64,000 nucleotides of DNA from Bradyrhizobium daqingense. GTDB taxonomy: Bacteria > Pseudomonadota > Alphaproteobacteria > Rhizobiales > Xanthobacteraceae. Under the pieces are notes generated by a model. That model made no database searches. It was not told where the DNA came from and saw nothing but the letters and a program-made list of their open reading frames with translations. The translations under genes and the position numbers were made by a program. Positions 27,384 to 35,451 of the stretch are shown one piece after another; the first letter of the stretch is position 1; each line of letters starts with the position of its first letter. Location of the stretch: contig NZ_CP088014.1 of NCBI RefSeq assembly GCF_021044685.1, forward strand, positions 1,426,001 to 1,490,000, written 5' to 3'.

Positions 27384-27468
27384 CGTCATGCCCGGGCTTG
27401 ACCCGGGCATCCACATCTTTCTCAGGCGCGGTGGTGCGTGGATGGCCGGGTCAAGCCCGGCCATGACG
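27384..27468. repeat. palindromic intergenic repeat (CGTCATGCCCGGGCTTG type)
   Basis: Left arm CGTCATGCCCGGGCTTGACC and right arm GGTCAAGCCCGGCCATGACG are inverted copies enclosing a second hairpin (GGGCATCCAC ... GTGGATGGCC). It lies between the permease stop and the convergent gentisate dioxygenase stop, where a bidirectional terminator would fit. Confidence 0.85.
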
Positions 27469-27485
27469 AAGGATAGAGCAGAGCC

Positions 27486-28526
27486 TCACGCGTTCCCGCG
27501 ATCCTCGCGGAACAGATCCACCTTCTGCTGGACCGGCCGATCCGAGAAGCTGAACAGCACCGCGTCGTCGTCCGCTTCGTGCGTCACCCAGTGCCAGCTC
27601 GGCACGACGAAGAGATCGCGCGGGCCCCATTCGAAGACGGCATCGCCGATGCGGCTGCGTCCCTTGCCCTCGATCGGGCAGAACACGGTCGCATCGGTCG
27701 CGCGATAGCGTGCGGTCTTGAACCCCTTCGGCAGCAACTGGATGAAGGTGCCGATGGTCGGCATGGCGAAATCGCCGGTCTCTGGATTGCTGAACTTGAG
27801 CTTCAGGCCGTGGCAGGCGTCCCACTCCTGGCTCGCGCGCGCCTTCTCCAGGGCTTCGCGGGTGTAGGCGTAGGGATAGCTGAAGATCGGCGAGGTCTTC
27901 GAGTTGCGCTTGACGTCGACCGGCAGGAGGTTGTGGCCGTAGCGCGCAAAGCTGTCGCCGGCGGGCCTGGTGATCTTCTGCTGGTCTTCCTTCGCGCCTT
28001 CCGCGAAGGAGCAGTCGAAGAACTGCACCAGGGGGATGTCGAGACCGTCGAGCCAGAACATCGGCTCGCTGGTCTCGTTGGAATGATCGTGCCAGGTCAT
28101 CGACGGCGTGATGATGAAGTCGCCGGGCTCCATCGCGGTGCGTTCGCCGTCCACCGCGGTGTGGGCGCCCTTGCCTTCGAGCACGAAGCGCAGCGCAGAC
28201 TGGCTGTGCCGGTGCGCGGGCGCGACGTCGCCGGGCACCACCATCTGCACGCCGGCATAGAGCGAGGTCGTGATCTTGGACTGGCCGCGCAGGCCCGGGT
28301 TCTCCAGCACCAGCACGCGCCGCTCGGCTTCCTTGGCGGTGATCAGCTTGCCGGCTTCCGTCATGTAGTCGCGGATGACGTCGAACTTCCACAAATGCGG
28401 ACGGCAGGCGCTTTTCGGCTCCGGCGTGATCAGATCGCTCATCACCGTCCATAGCGCAGTGAGATTCTCGCCGTCGATCTTCCTGTAGAACGCTTCGCGT
28501 TCCGGCGTCTTGGTCACGGCTTCCAT
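27486..28526 (-). CDS. gtdA: gentisate 1,2-dioxygenase
   Basis: 346 residues, the usual length of the bicupin gentisate dioxygenases. The first cupin carries VPGDVAPAHRHSQSALRFVL (His-x-His iron ligands) with GDFIITPSMTWHDHSNETSE; the second, more degenerate cupin has VFEWGPRDLFVVPSWHWVTH. The iron enzyme opens gentisate between C1 and C2 to maleylpyruvate in the cytoplasm. GGGAG precedes the ATG. A sigma-70-like promoter with a MarR-type palindrome over its -10 box lies just upstream, and the same site stands before the monooxygenase at 32,747. Confidence 0.92.
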   Translation of the reverse strand: MEAVTKTPEREAFYRKIDGENLTALWTVMSDLITPEPKSACRPHLWKFDVIRDYMTEAGKLITAKEAERRVLVLENPGLRGQSKITTSLYAGVQMVVPGDVAPAHRHSQSALRFVLEGKGAHTAVDGERTAMEPGDFIITPSMTWHDHSNETSEPMFWLDGLDIPLVQFFDCSFAEGAKEDQQKITRPAGDSFARYGHNLLPVDVKRNSKTSPIFSYPYAYTREALEKARASQEWDACHGLKLKFSNPETGDFAMPTIGTFIQLLPKGFKTARYRATDATVFCPIEGKGRSRIGDAVFEWGPRDLFVVPSWHWVTHEADDDAVLFSFSDRPVQQKVDLFREDRGNA

Positions 28527-28551
28527 GGTGGCGGCTCCCGATCGTTTGTTG

Positions 28552-28585
28552 ATTGACAGTATACTGACGATCTGGGTAGCGTCAA
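28552..28585 (-). promoter_or_regulatory. promoter and probable MarR operator of the gentisate dioxygenase gene
   Basis: On the minus strand a -35 box TTGACG (28,585-28,580) is 16 bases from a -10 box TATACT (28,563-28,558). The -10 lies inside the palindrome CAGTATACTG. The 21 bases 28,552-28,572 recur with four differences at 32,762-32,782 before the monooxygenase gene. A repressor bound here would block RNA polymerase. Confidence 0.7.
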
Positions 28586-28612
28586 TGTAAGGAATGGGAC
28601 TAATAATGCGTC

Positions 28613-28690
28613 GTCATTCCGGAGCGATGCGGAGCATCGAACCCGGAATCTCGAGATTCCGGGTTCGCGCTTCGCGCGCCCCGGAATGAC
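28613..28690. repeat. palindromic intergenic repeat (GTCATTCCGG type)
   Basis: The stretch opens GTCATTCCGGAGCGATGCGG and closes with CCCCGGAATGAC; its centre is the hairpin ACCCGGAATCT-CGAGATTCCGGGTT. It lies between the divergent dioxygenase and isomerase genes. It is the third distinct large palindrome in this module. Confidence 0.85.
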
Positions 28691-28715
28691 AGTCAAAGAG
28701 AATGGGAGGGTTCCG

Positions 28716-29348
28716 ATGAAGCTCCACGGCTATTTCCGCTCCAGCGCCGCGTATCGCGTGCGGATCGCGCTGAATCTCAAGGGCCTCGGGGCCGAGCATC
28801 TGCCGCATCATCTGCGCAAGGGCGAGCAATGCGCGCCCGCCTATCTCGCCATCAATCCGCAAGGCCTGGTGCCGACGCTCGAGAATGATGCGGGTGCAGT
28901 GCTGACCCAATCGGTCGCCATCATCGAATGGCTCGACGAAACTCATCCCAATCCGCCGCTGCTGCCGAAGGAACCACTACGGCGCGCCAAGGTACGCGCC
29001 TTCGCGCTGGCGATCGCGTGCGATACCCATCCGGTGCAGAATCTGAAGGTGCTGGCGCGACTGCGCGAGCTCGGCTTGCCCGAGGAGAAAGTCCAGGACT
29101 GGGCCGCCTGGGTCAATCGCGAGGGGCTGTCGGCCTGCGAGACGCTGATCAGGAATGAGCCGGGTCCATTCTGCTTCGGCGACATGCCGACGCTGGCCGA
29201 TCTCTGTTTGGTGCCGCAGCTTGCCAATGCGCGCCGTTTCGGAGTCGACGTCTCGGCCTATCCGCGGCTGCTCCAGGCGGAAGCTGCCGCCAAGGCATTG
29301 CCGGCCTTTGCCGATGCGGCACCGGAGAAGCAGCCCGATGCCGAGTAA
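28716..29348 (+). CDS. maiA: maleylpyruvate/maleylacetoacetate isomerase (zeta-class GST)
   Basis: 210 residues starting MKLHGYFRSSAAYRVRIALN, the zeta-GST active-site motif with the catalytic Ser pair; NPQGLVPTLENDAGAVLTQS and AIIEWLDETHPNPPLLP give the glutathione site. Internal ATG 28716 is used because GGGAGG precedes it. These enzymes use glutathione to isomerise maleylpyruvate to fumarylpyruvate, or maleylacetoacetate to fumarylacetoacetate. Next to gentisate dioxygenase, the maleylpyruvate reaction is the likelier one. Its 3' end overlaps the MarR gene. Confidence 0.88.
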   Translation: MKLHGYFRSSAAYRVRIALNLKGLGAEHLPHHLRKGEQCAPAYLAINPQGLVPTLENDAGAVLTQSVAIIEWLDETHPNPPLLPKEPLRRAKVRAFALAIACDTHPVQNLKVLARLRELGLPEEKVQDWAAWVNREGLSACETLIRNEPGPFCFGDMPTLADLCLVPQLANARRFGVDVSAYPRLLQAEAAAKALPAFADAAPEKQPDAE

Positions 29349-29850
29349 GCCTTCTCCTCCGATCACGATGGACGCGGTCTATGCCGCGCCGGGTTATCTG
29401 TTCCGGCGCATGCAGCAGATCGCGGTCTCGATCTTCATGGAGGAGTGCAAGGCGTTCGATCTCACGCCGGTGCAATATGCCGCGCTGATCGCGATCCACA
29501 CCCATCCCGGCATCGACGCGACGCGGCTGTCGGCGGTGATCGCCTTCGACCGCTCCACGCTCGGCAGCGTCATCGAGCGGCTCCAGGCCAAGGACTATAT
29601 CGAGCGCAGGCCGGCGCGCGAGGACAAGCGCATCAAGCTGCTGCATCTGACCAAATCCGGCGCCGCCATCCTGCGCGAGATCATCCCGGCCGTCGAGCGC
29701 GCCCAGGCGCGCATGCTGGAGCCGCTCAAGCCCGCCGACCGCAAGGCGCTGCTGGGTCTCCTGGTGCAACTCGTCGACCTCAACAACGAAGCGTCACGCG
29801 TGCCGCTGCGCGCCGAAGATGCGCTGGAGCATCTGGGGAAGGGTGGGTGA
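29338..29850 (+). CDS. MarR family transcriptional regulator
   Basis: 170 residues from ATG 29338, overlapping the isomerase by 11 bases, with GGAGAAG upstream. The winged helix is seen in DLTPVQYAALIAIHTHPGID, DATRLSAVIAFDRSTLGSVI and the wing KDYIERRPAREDKRIKLLHL, followed by TKSGAAIL. MarR repressors are usually released by aromatic ligands or their CoA thioesters. It lies inside the gentisate cluster, and two promoters of the cluster share a palindromic site, so it is the likely repressor of both. Confidence 0.92.
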   Translation: MPSKPSPPITMDAVYAAPGYLFRRMQQIAVSIFMEECKAFDLTPVQYAALIAIHTHPGIDATRLSAVIAFDRSTLGSVIERLQAKDYIERRPAREDKRIKLLHLTKSGAAILREIIPAVERAQARMLEPLKPADRKALLGLLVQLVDLNNEASRVPLRAEDALEHLGKGG

Positions 29851-29882
29851 GGGAGTATATGGCGACGCAGCCGCCTTTATTT

Positions 29883-29994
29883 CCGCTGTCATTGCCCGCG
29901 AAGGCGGGGAATCCAGTACGCCGCGGCCTCTCGGCTCAATCACAACTGCCTCTGGAATACTGGATCGCCCGGTCAAGCCGGGCGATGACAGCGG
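29883..29994. repeat. palindromic intergenic repeat (CCGCTGTCATTGCCCG type)
   Basis: Left arm CCGCTGTCATTGCCCGCGAA and right arm ending CGGGCGATGACAGCGG are inverted; inner segments ATCCAGTA and TACTGGAT also pair. It fills the gap between the MarR gene and the convergent CoA ligase stop. Confidence 0.85.
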
Positions 29995-29997
29995 TGG

Positions 29998-31611
29998 TCA
30001 CATCCTTAGCAGCGCCTGCCGATCGATCTTCCCCGTGCCGGTTTTCGGCAGCTCGTCGATGAAGATCACCTCGCGCGGATATTTGTAGGGCAGCAGCTTG
30101 CCCTTGACGTAGTCCTGGAGCCGCCGCGTCGCCTCGTTCTGGTCGGCGGCGCGGTTGTTCATCACCACCACCGCCTTCAGCGTCATGCGCCGGTCCGGCA
30201 GCTCGGCCGCGAACACGGCGCATTCGCGGATATCGGGGTGATCGGCGAGGCACAGCTCGACCTCGAGCGGATAGACCCACTGGCCGGAGATCTTGATGAG
30301 ATCGTCGGCACGGCCGCGGAAGAAGTGGAAGCCCTCGGCATCGCGAACGAAGCGATCGCCGGTGTAGATCCAACCGCCCTCTCGGATCGTTTCGGCGGAT
30401 TTATCCGGCCGGTTCCAGTACAGCGGCGTGTTGGAATCGCCGCGCACCCACAGAATGCCTTCCTCGCCGTCGGCGACGTCGCGTCCGTCCTTGTCGCGCA
30501 GCGCGACCTCGTAGCCGGGTACGCGCAGGCCTGCGGCGCCGAGCTTCTTCTGCTCGGGGCGATTGGAGAGATAGATGTGCAGCACCTCGGTCGAGCCGAG
30601 GCCTTCGACGATCTCAAGGCCGGTGAGCGTCTTCCAGCCGTTGAAGACCTCGGCCGAGAGCACCTCGGCCGCGGAGAGCGCCATGCGCAGCGACGAGAAA
30701 TTCGTCTTGTCCGCGCCCTCGGCCTTGGTCAGGGAGGTGTAGAGCGTCGGCAGGCCGAAGAAGACCGTCGGCTTGTACTGCTCGATCGCCGCGAAGATCG
30801 ATGCAGGCTTCGGCTGTTCCGGAAGCAGCAGCGTTGCGGCCCCTGCCGAGAACGGGAAGGTGACGGAGTTGCCGAAGCCATAGGCGAAGAAGATCTTGGG
30901 CACCGAGAAGCAGATGTCGTCAGGCGTCAGCTTCAACACGCTTTTCGCGAAGGCGGCCTCGCTATAGGCCATGTCGTGCTGGAGATGTACGATGCCCTTG
31001 GGCCGGCCGGTAGAGCCGGAGGAGTACATCCAGAACGCCATCTCGTCGCGATGCGTCGGGGCTTCCGCCAACTCCGCTGGGAATTGTGCAAGCCAGCCTG
31101 CCGCTGCGAATGCCTCAGGCCCGGCATGATCGTCGGCCTCGCCATTGACGACGATCAGCGTGCGCAGGCAGGTCGCCTCGCAGGCCTCCGCATTGAACCG
31201 CGCGCAGAACTCGGCATCCGCCACCGCAACGGCAGCGCCGGAATCGGCGAGATAGAATTGCAACAGGTCCGGTGGCGTCAGCGTGTTGATCAGGAGCGGC
31301 ACGAAGCCGGCGCGCACCGCGCCGAAGAACGCCGCCGGATAGTCCGGCGTGTCGTCGAGGAACAACAGCACGCGATCGCCGCGCTTCAGGCCGAGCGAGG
31401 CAAAACCATTGCCCCAGCGGCAGGCTTCCGCGCAGAGCTCGGCATAGGTCCGCGTGCCCGCCGGACCGATGAGCGCGCGCTTGTCGCCGCGGCCCTTGCC
31501 CAGATTGTCGAACAGCACGCGGCTGGCGTTGTAGACTTGCGGAACGGCAAAGTCGATCTCGCGTGCCCCCGCGCCGTCCGCCGGCACCTGGTCGCGTATC
31601 TCGTTGCTCAT
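29998..31611 (-). CDS. benzoate-CoA ligase family protein
   Basis: 537 residues. Adenylate-forming motifs: MYSSGSTGRPKGIVHLQHDM (residues about 190), GLGSTEVLHIYLSNRPE near 345, YTGDRFVRDAEGFHFFRGRADD near 425, and the C-terminal LPKTGTGKIDRQAL with its catalytic Lys. SVPKIFFAYGFGNSVTFPF is typical of benzoate-CoA ligases. It links an aromatic acid to CoA using ATP. Its ATG overlaps the monooxygenase stop (ATGA), so it forms a two-gene operon whose products would make an aryl-CoA and hydroxylate it. Salicylate or a related acid is the best guess. Confidence 0.88.
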   Translation of the reverse strand: MSNEIRDQVPADGAGAREIDFAVPQVYNASRVLFDNLGKGRGDKRALIGPAGTRTYAELCAEACRWGNGFASLGLKRGDRVLLFLDDTPDYPAAFFGAVRAGFVPLLINTLTPPDLLQFYLADSGAAVAVADAEFCARFNAEACEATCLRTLIVVNGEADDHAGPEAFAAAGWLAQFPAELAEAPTHRDEMAFWMYSSGSTGRPKGIVHLQHDMAYSEAAFAKSVLKLTPDDICFSVPKIFFAYGFGNSVTFPFSAGAATLLLPEQPKPASIFAAIEQYKPTVFFGLPTLYTSLTKAEGADKTNFSSLRMALSAAEVLSAEVFNGWKTLTGLEIVEGLGSTEVLHIYLSNRPEQKKLGAAGLRVPGYEVALRDKDGRDVADGEEGILWVRGDSNTPLYWNRPDKSAETIREGGWIYTGDRFVRDAEGFHFFRGRADDLIKISGQWVYPLEVELCLADHPDIRECAVFAAELPDRRMTLKAVVVMNNRAADQNEATRRLQDYVKGKLLPYKYPREVIFIDELPKTGTGKIDRQALLRM

Positions 31612-32747
31612 GCCGCATCTCCGGTGTTCTTAGCGGCCTCGTAACGTGCCATGAAGGTCGGCGACATGTGGCGCAGCCGGGCATCGTCGATGCGGCCGGA
31701 CCGGGTGATGTAGCTGTAGGCGAAATCCATCAGGTCGAGCTGCATGTGCTGGGCGAAGTGCTCGTACCAGAAGGCGCTGGTGCGCGCGGCGTTGACGAGT
31801 TTCTGCACCACCGGTTTTCGCGCGGCCTGGTAGCGATGCAACGCGGTCGTCAGATGCGCGTCGGATTCCAGCGCCTTCACCAGCGCAATGGCGTCCTCGA
31901 TCGCAAGGCGCGTGCCGGAGCCGATCGAGAAATGCGCCGAGTGCAGGGCATCGCCGAGCAGCACCATGTTCTTGAACGACCAGTGCTCGTTCCAGACCCA
32001 GGGGAAGTTGCGCCAGACCGATTTGTTGGAGACGAGGCAATGGCCGCCGAGCGTGTCCGCAAAGACCTCCTCGCAGACGCCCTTGGACTGCTCGACGTCC
32101 TTGTAGGCGAAGCCGTAGGCCTGCCATGTCGCGTGGTCGCATTCGACCAGGAAAGTGCTCATCGCCGGCGAGTAGCGGTAGTGATGGGCGTTGAAGGCGC
32201 CGCGGTCCGTCTTCACGAAGGTCTGCGACAGCGTGTCGAAGCGCTTCGAGGTGCCGTACCAGACGAACTTGTTGGAGGAGTAGGACAGCGAGGTGCCGAA
32301 ATCGCCTTCATAGGCGCGCCGCACCAGCGAGTTCAGCCCGTCGGCGGCGACGATCAGGTCGTGGCCGTTGAGTTGGTCGATCGCGTGGATCTGGGTGTCG
32401 AAACGCGGCGTGACGCCGACGTCGAGCGCGCGTTGCTGCAGGAATCTGAGCAGCTCGAGCCGTCCGATCGAGGAGAAGCCGACCCCGTCGATGGCGACGC
32501 TGTCGCCGTGCAGGTTCAGCGTGATGTTCTCCCAGCTCTCCATATGCGGCGCGATCGCATCGACCGTCTCGGGGTCGTCGGCGCGCAGAAATTCCAGGGC
32601 CTGGTCCGAGAACACGACGCCAAAGCCCCAGGTCGCGTCGGCCGGGTTCTGTTCGAACAGGTCGACCTGATCCTCGGGGTGACGCTTCTTCCAGAGATAG
32701 GCGAAGTAGAGCCCACCGGGGCCCCCGCCAATCACGGCGATCCGCAA
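31608..32747 (-). CDS. FAD-dependent monooxygenase, salicylyl-CoA 5-hydroxylase-like
   Basis: 379 residues from a TTG start, supported by GGGAGG six bases upstream and by the first codons MRIAVIGGGPGGLYFAYLWK being the FAD-binding motif itself. DLIVAADGLNSLVRRAY is the DG motif, and VLLGDALHSAHFSIGSGTRL the GD motif of class A flavin monooxygenases. WGFGVVFSDQALEFL and SDKSV-type sequence recall the N-terminal half of salicylyl-CoA 5-hydroxylase and anthraniloyl-CoA monooxygenase. The OYE-like C-terminal half of the fused forms is absent. With the ligase and gentisate dioxygenase it suggests acid to aryl-CoA to gentisyl-CoA to gentisate. Confidence 0.83.
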   Translation of the reverse strand: MRIAVIGGGPGGLYFAYLWKKRHPEDQVDLFEQNPADATWGFGVVFSDQALEFLRADDPETVDAIAPHMESWENITLNLHGDSVAIDGVGFSSIGRLELLRFLQQRALDVGVTPRFDTQIHAIDQLNGHDLIVAADGLNSLVRRAYEGDFGTSLSYSSNKFVWYGTSKRFDTLSQTFVKTDRGAFNAHHYRYSPAMSTFLVECDHATWQAYGFAYKDVEQSKGVCEEVFADTLGGHCLVSNKSVWRNFPWVWNEHWSFKNMVLLGDALHSAHFSIGSGTRLAIEDAIALVKALESDAHLTTALHRYQAARKPVVQKLVNAARTSAFWYEHFAQHMQLDLMDFAYSYITRSGRIDDARLRHMSPTFMARYEAAKNTGDAA

Positions 32748-32761
32748 CGTCTGCCTCCCTA

Positions 32762-32782
32762 ATTGACAGTATACTTACTATC
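32762..32782 (-). promoter_or_regulatory. probable MarR operator of the monooxygenase-ligase operon
   Basis: TTGACAGTATACTTACTATC lies 15 bases upstream of the TTG start and shares 17 of 21 positions with the site at 28,552-28,572. On the minus strand it supplies a -10 box TATACT; the -35 box is weak. The shared core GTATACTGTCAAT (minus strand) reads toward the gene in both cases. Confidence 0.65.
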
Positions 32783-32936
32783 TAAGGGTAGACTAATGGG
32801 CTCCCGCGTCCGGCGCCAGCAGAATTATCGGCCGGCGCGGACACGCCAAAGCTCATCTTCGGACCGCACGTTTTCGGGCGTCCGAACCGTCAGGTCCGAA
32901 TCATAGCCAAACCGCGCCGGCTTGGCTATTCGCGCC

Positions 32937-33152
32937 TCAGACGCAGCGCTTCACGTAAACCCCGTTCACCAGAACCCTGGTGCAGCGCACGGCGGGAACC
33001 GGCTTCCGGACCACGACGGCCGCGTTCGGCCCGGCGCAACCGGCGCGATAGACGCCGCGGGCGCAAACCACCGCATTGGCGTCGGTGGCTTCGAAGGTCA
33101 TGGTGGCCGCGAAAGCAAGCAGTGCAGAAGCGACGAGCAGCAACGAACGCAT
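32937..33152 (-). CDS. small secreted Cys-rich protein
   Basis: 71 residues from ATG 33152 with GGGAGGA upstream; the longer frame adds no family-like sequence. The signal peptide (MRSLLLVASALLAFAATMTF) is followed by VVCARGVYRAGCAGPNAAVV, then VRCTRVLVNGVYVKRCV: four cysteines in two pairs. Proteins with the pattern VCARGVYRAGC-GPNGAVV are recurrent in rhizobia (from memory) but have no assigned role. It probably works in the periplasm. Confidence 0.75.
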   Translation of the reverse strand: MRSLLLVASALLAFAATMTFEATDANAVVCARGVYRAGCAGPNAAVVVRKPVPAVRCTRVLVNGVYVKRCV

Positions 33153-33274
33153 GTGGTCCTCCCGGGCTTGTCGTGATCGGAATCGGATATCTGCAATAAA
33201 TTTGTCGTCGCAGGCGCGCGTGAATTCATGCACGCACGTGATCAATCATGTCGTCCCTTGGGGCGTACGAGAGT

Positions 33275-34114
33275 TCATCTCGCCGCGAACGGCGCGAGCA
33301 CGTCCTTGCACGCGGGCGACAGCGAAGCAGCCCTGTTGGAAATGCATTGAATGATGCGGCCACCTCCGGGCGCGACGCCCGCGCAGAGCGTGCGGATGTC
33401 GGCGCTGCAGGCCGACCTCACGATGAACAGCTCTTCGCGCGGCAGCAAGGGGCGCAACACGATCACGGCTGGCGCGGCTGCCGGTGCGGCTCCTGCCGCC
33501 GGAGCTGCTGCTGCGGGGGCGGCGGGCGCTGCGGCTGCTGTCGTGCCGCCGCCGGCTGCAGCGCTCACGGCCTTCTCGCAGGCGGGTGAGACCTTGGCCT
33601 TGTTCTTCTCCAGGCATTCGAGCGCGGGCGCGCCGCCCGGCGGCACGCTGGCGCACACCTTGGGATAGTCGGCGCGGCACGCGCTCTTGACCGCCGCAAC
33701 CTGCGCGCTGCTCGGCTGCTTGGCGGCAGCGGCCCTCGGCGCCGGCGCGGCAGCGGGCTCTGCCGCGGGGGCGGCATCAGCCTTCGGTGCGGCTGGCGCC
33801 GTTTCTGCCTTGGGTGCGGGCTCGGTCTTCGGCGCGGCGGGCGCAGCTTCGGTCTTCGCAGGTTCGACGGCGCGAACCGCGGTTTGGCATCCCGCTGACA
33901 GGCTGGACATGTTCTTCGCCAGGCACTGATACGCTTCCACGCCGCCGGGCGTGACGCTCGCGCAGTGCGCGATGAAATCCGAGCGGCATGCGGAGCGGAT
34001 GGCGCTCTTCTGGGCCTCGGTCGGTGCTTGCGCAGACGCCCCTGTTGCAGTTGCGAAGAGTGCTGCCGCGAGCAACGCCTTGCGCGTCGATGCCTGTTTC
34101 AATGTGTTGAACAT
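33275..34114 (-). CDS. secreted protein with three GLG1-type Cys-rich repeats
   Basis: 279 residues. A signal peptide (ALLAAALFATATGASA) is followed by three copies of one module: IRSACRSDFIAHCASVTPGG ... CLAKN ... C near residue 38, VKSACRADYPKVCASVPPGG near 142 and VRSACSADIRTLCAGVAPGG near 234. Each has four cysteines with spacing C-x6-C-x10-11-C-x11-C, matching the Golgi-apparatus-protein-1 Cys-rich repeat. Linkers are long Ala/Pro/Lys-rich tracts. It should be a periplasmic disulfide-bonded protein; function unknown. Confidence 0.85.
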   Translation of the reverse strand: MFNTLKQASTRKALLAAALFATATGASAQAPTEAQKSAIRSACRSDFIAHCASVTPGGVEAYQCLAKNMSSLSAGCQTAVRAVEPAKTEAAPAAPKTEPAPKAETAPAAPKADAAPAAEPAAAPAPRAAAAKQPSSAQVAAVKSACRADYPKVCASVPPGGAPALECLEKNKAKVSPACEKAVSAAAGGGTTAAAAPAAPAAAAPAAGAAPAAAPAVIVLRPLLPREELFIVRSACSADIRTLCAGVAPGGGRIIQCISNRAASLSPACKDVLAPFAAR

Positions 34115-34256
34115 CTGATGTCCTGCCCCGTCGGTCGATGCCGACGATTCTTAAAATGCAATGCAATCGAAATTATCGCGAGTGACGCCTCGCAGGCAGC
34201 ATCATTCGCCGCTTTGACCTGTCCTGCAAGTCAATTATGCCGCCGCAATTGCGTCG

Positions 34257-35258
34257 TCAGAGCTTCACCATGCGCTTGCCGCGGTTCTCGCCCGCGAGCA
34301 ATCCGATCAGCGCATTCGGCGTATTTTCGAGGCCATCGATGATGTCCTCCTGCACTTTCAGTCTGCCGGATTTGACCCAGGCCTGGAGCTCGGCGAGCGC
34401 GCGCTGGCTCTCCTTCATGTAGTCCATCACGATGAAACCCTGCATCACGAGGCGCTTCACCACGATCAGTCCGGGCACGCCGCGCGGGCCGTGGGCGGAG
34501 GGCGTGCCGTCATATTGCGAGATCGCGCCGCAGCAGGCGATGCGGCCGTAATTGTTCATCTGCGGCAGGCAGGCTTCAAGAATGTCGCCGCCGACATTGT
34601 CGAAATAGACGTCGATGCCCTTGGGCGCCGCTGCGCGCAGCGCCTTGAACACGGCGCCGTCCTTGTAGTCGACGGCTGCATCGAAGCCGAGCTCCGAGGT
34701 CAGCCAGTTGCACTTCTCAGTGCCGCCCGCGATGCCGACAACGTGGCATCCCCTAATCTTGGCGATCTGGCCGACGATCGAGCCGACCGAGCCGGCGGCC
34801 GCGGAGACCACGACCGTCTCGCCCTCCTTCGGCTTGCCGATCTCCAGCAGGCCGAAGTAAGCGGTGAGGCCGGCGATGCCGAACACGCTGAGCAGATGCG
34901 TCATCGGCTCGAGCTTCGGCATTTTGGTGAGATGCTTTGCCGGAACGGCGGCAAATTCCTGCCAGCCGGTGTCGCCAAACACGATGTCGCCTGCTGCAAG
35001 GCCCGGCGCCTTCGAGCTGACGACCTCGGCGATGGCGCCGCCGGCCATCACGCTGTTGGCTTCGACGGCGGAGCGATAGGTCGCGCCGTGCATCCAGGCG
35101 CGGTTGGCGGCGTCGAGCGAGATGTATCGCACGCGCAGCAAGGCCTCGCCGTCCTTCGGCTCCGGCGGCGCGCTCTCCACCATCTTGAAATGTTCGGGGC
35201 CGAGCTTGCCGCTGGGCTTCTCCACCAGAAGGATCTGGCGATTGATGTTGCCGCTCAT
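34257..35258 (-). CDS. NADP-dependent oxidoreductase (zinc-free MDR, CurA-like)
   Basis: 333 residues from ATG 35258 (MSGNINRQILLVEKPSGKLG), AGAGGGA upstream. Nucleotide-binding motif ETVVVSAAAGSVGSIVGQIA near residue 150; GVDVYFDNVGGDILEACLPQ and ARIACCGAISQYD-like sequence (NYGRIACCGAISQYDG) follow, typical of leukotriene-B4 12-hydroxydehydrogenase/CurA reductases. They reduce alpha,beta-unsaturated ketones with NADPH. The substrate is unknown; no operon partners are adjacent. Confidence 0.9.
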   Translation of the reverse strand: MSGNINRQILLVEKPSGKLGPEHFKMVESAPPEPKDGEALLRVRYISLDAANRAWMHGATYRSAVEANSVMAGGAIAEVVSSKAPGLAAGDIVFGDTGWQEFAAVPAKHLTKMPKLEPMTHLLSVFGIAGLTAYFGLLEIGKPKEGETVVVSAAAGSVGSIVGQIAKIRGCHVVGIAGGTEKCNWLTSELGFDAAVDYKDGAVFKALRAAAPKGIDVYFDNVGGDILEACLPQMNNYGRIACCGAISQYDGTPSAHGPRGVPGLIVVKRLVMQGFIVMDYMKESQRALAELQAWVKSGRLKVQEDIIDGLENTPNALIGLLAGENRGKRMVKL

Positions 35259-35451
35259 GGCGTTTCCCTCTTCGCTCGTTTTGATTGATGCAGCTCTCGC
35301 AAAGAAAACGTGCAAGCCGCATGTGGTGTGCGTTGCATAAAGGCTAGAGCGCTGTGGTCGATTTCACAACGGGAACATCCGGCCAACGCCGGCACTCGCA
35401 AGGCGTGTTGCGTCGTCGTGCACCTGCACCCCAGCACCGGTGCCGCAGCCA

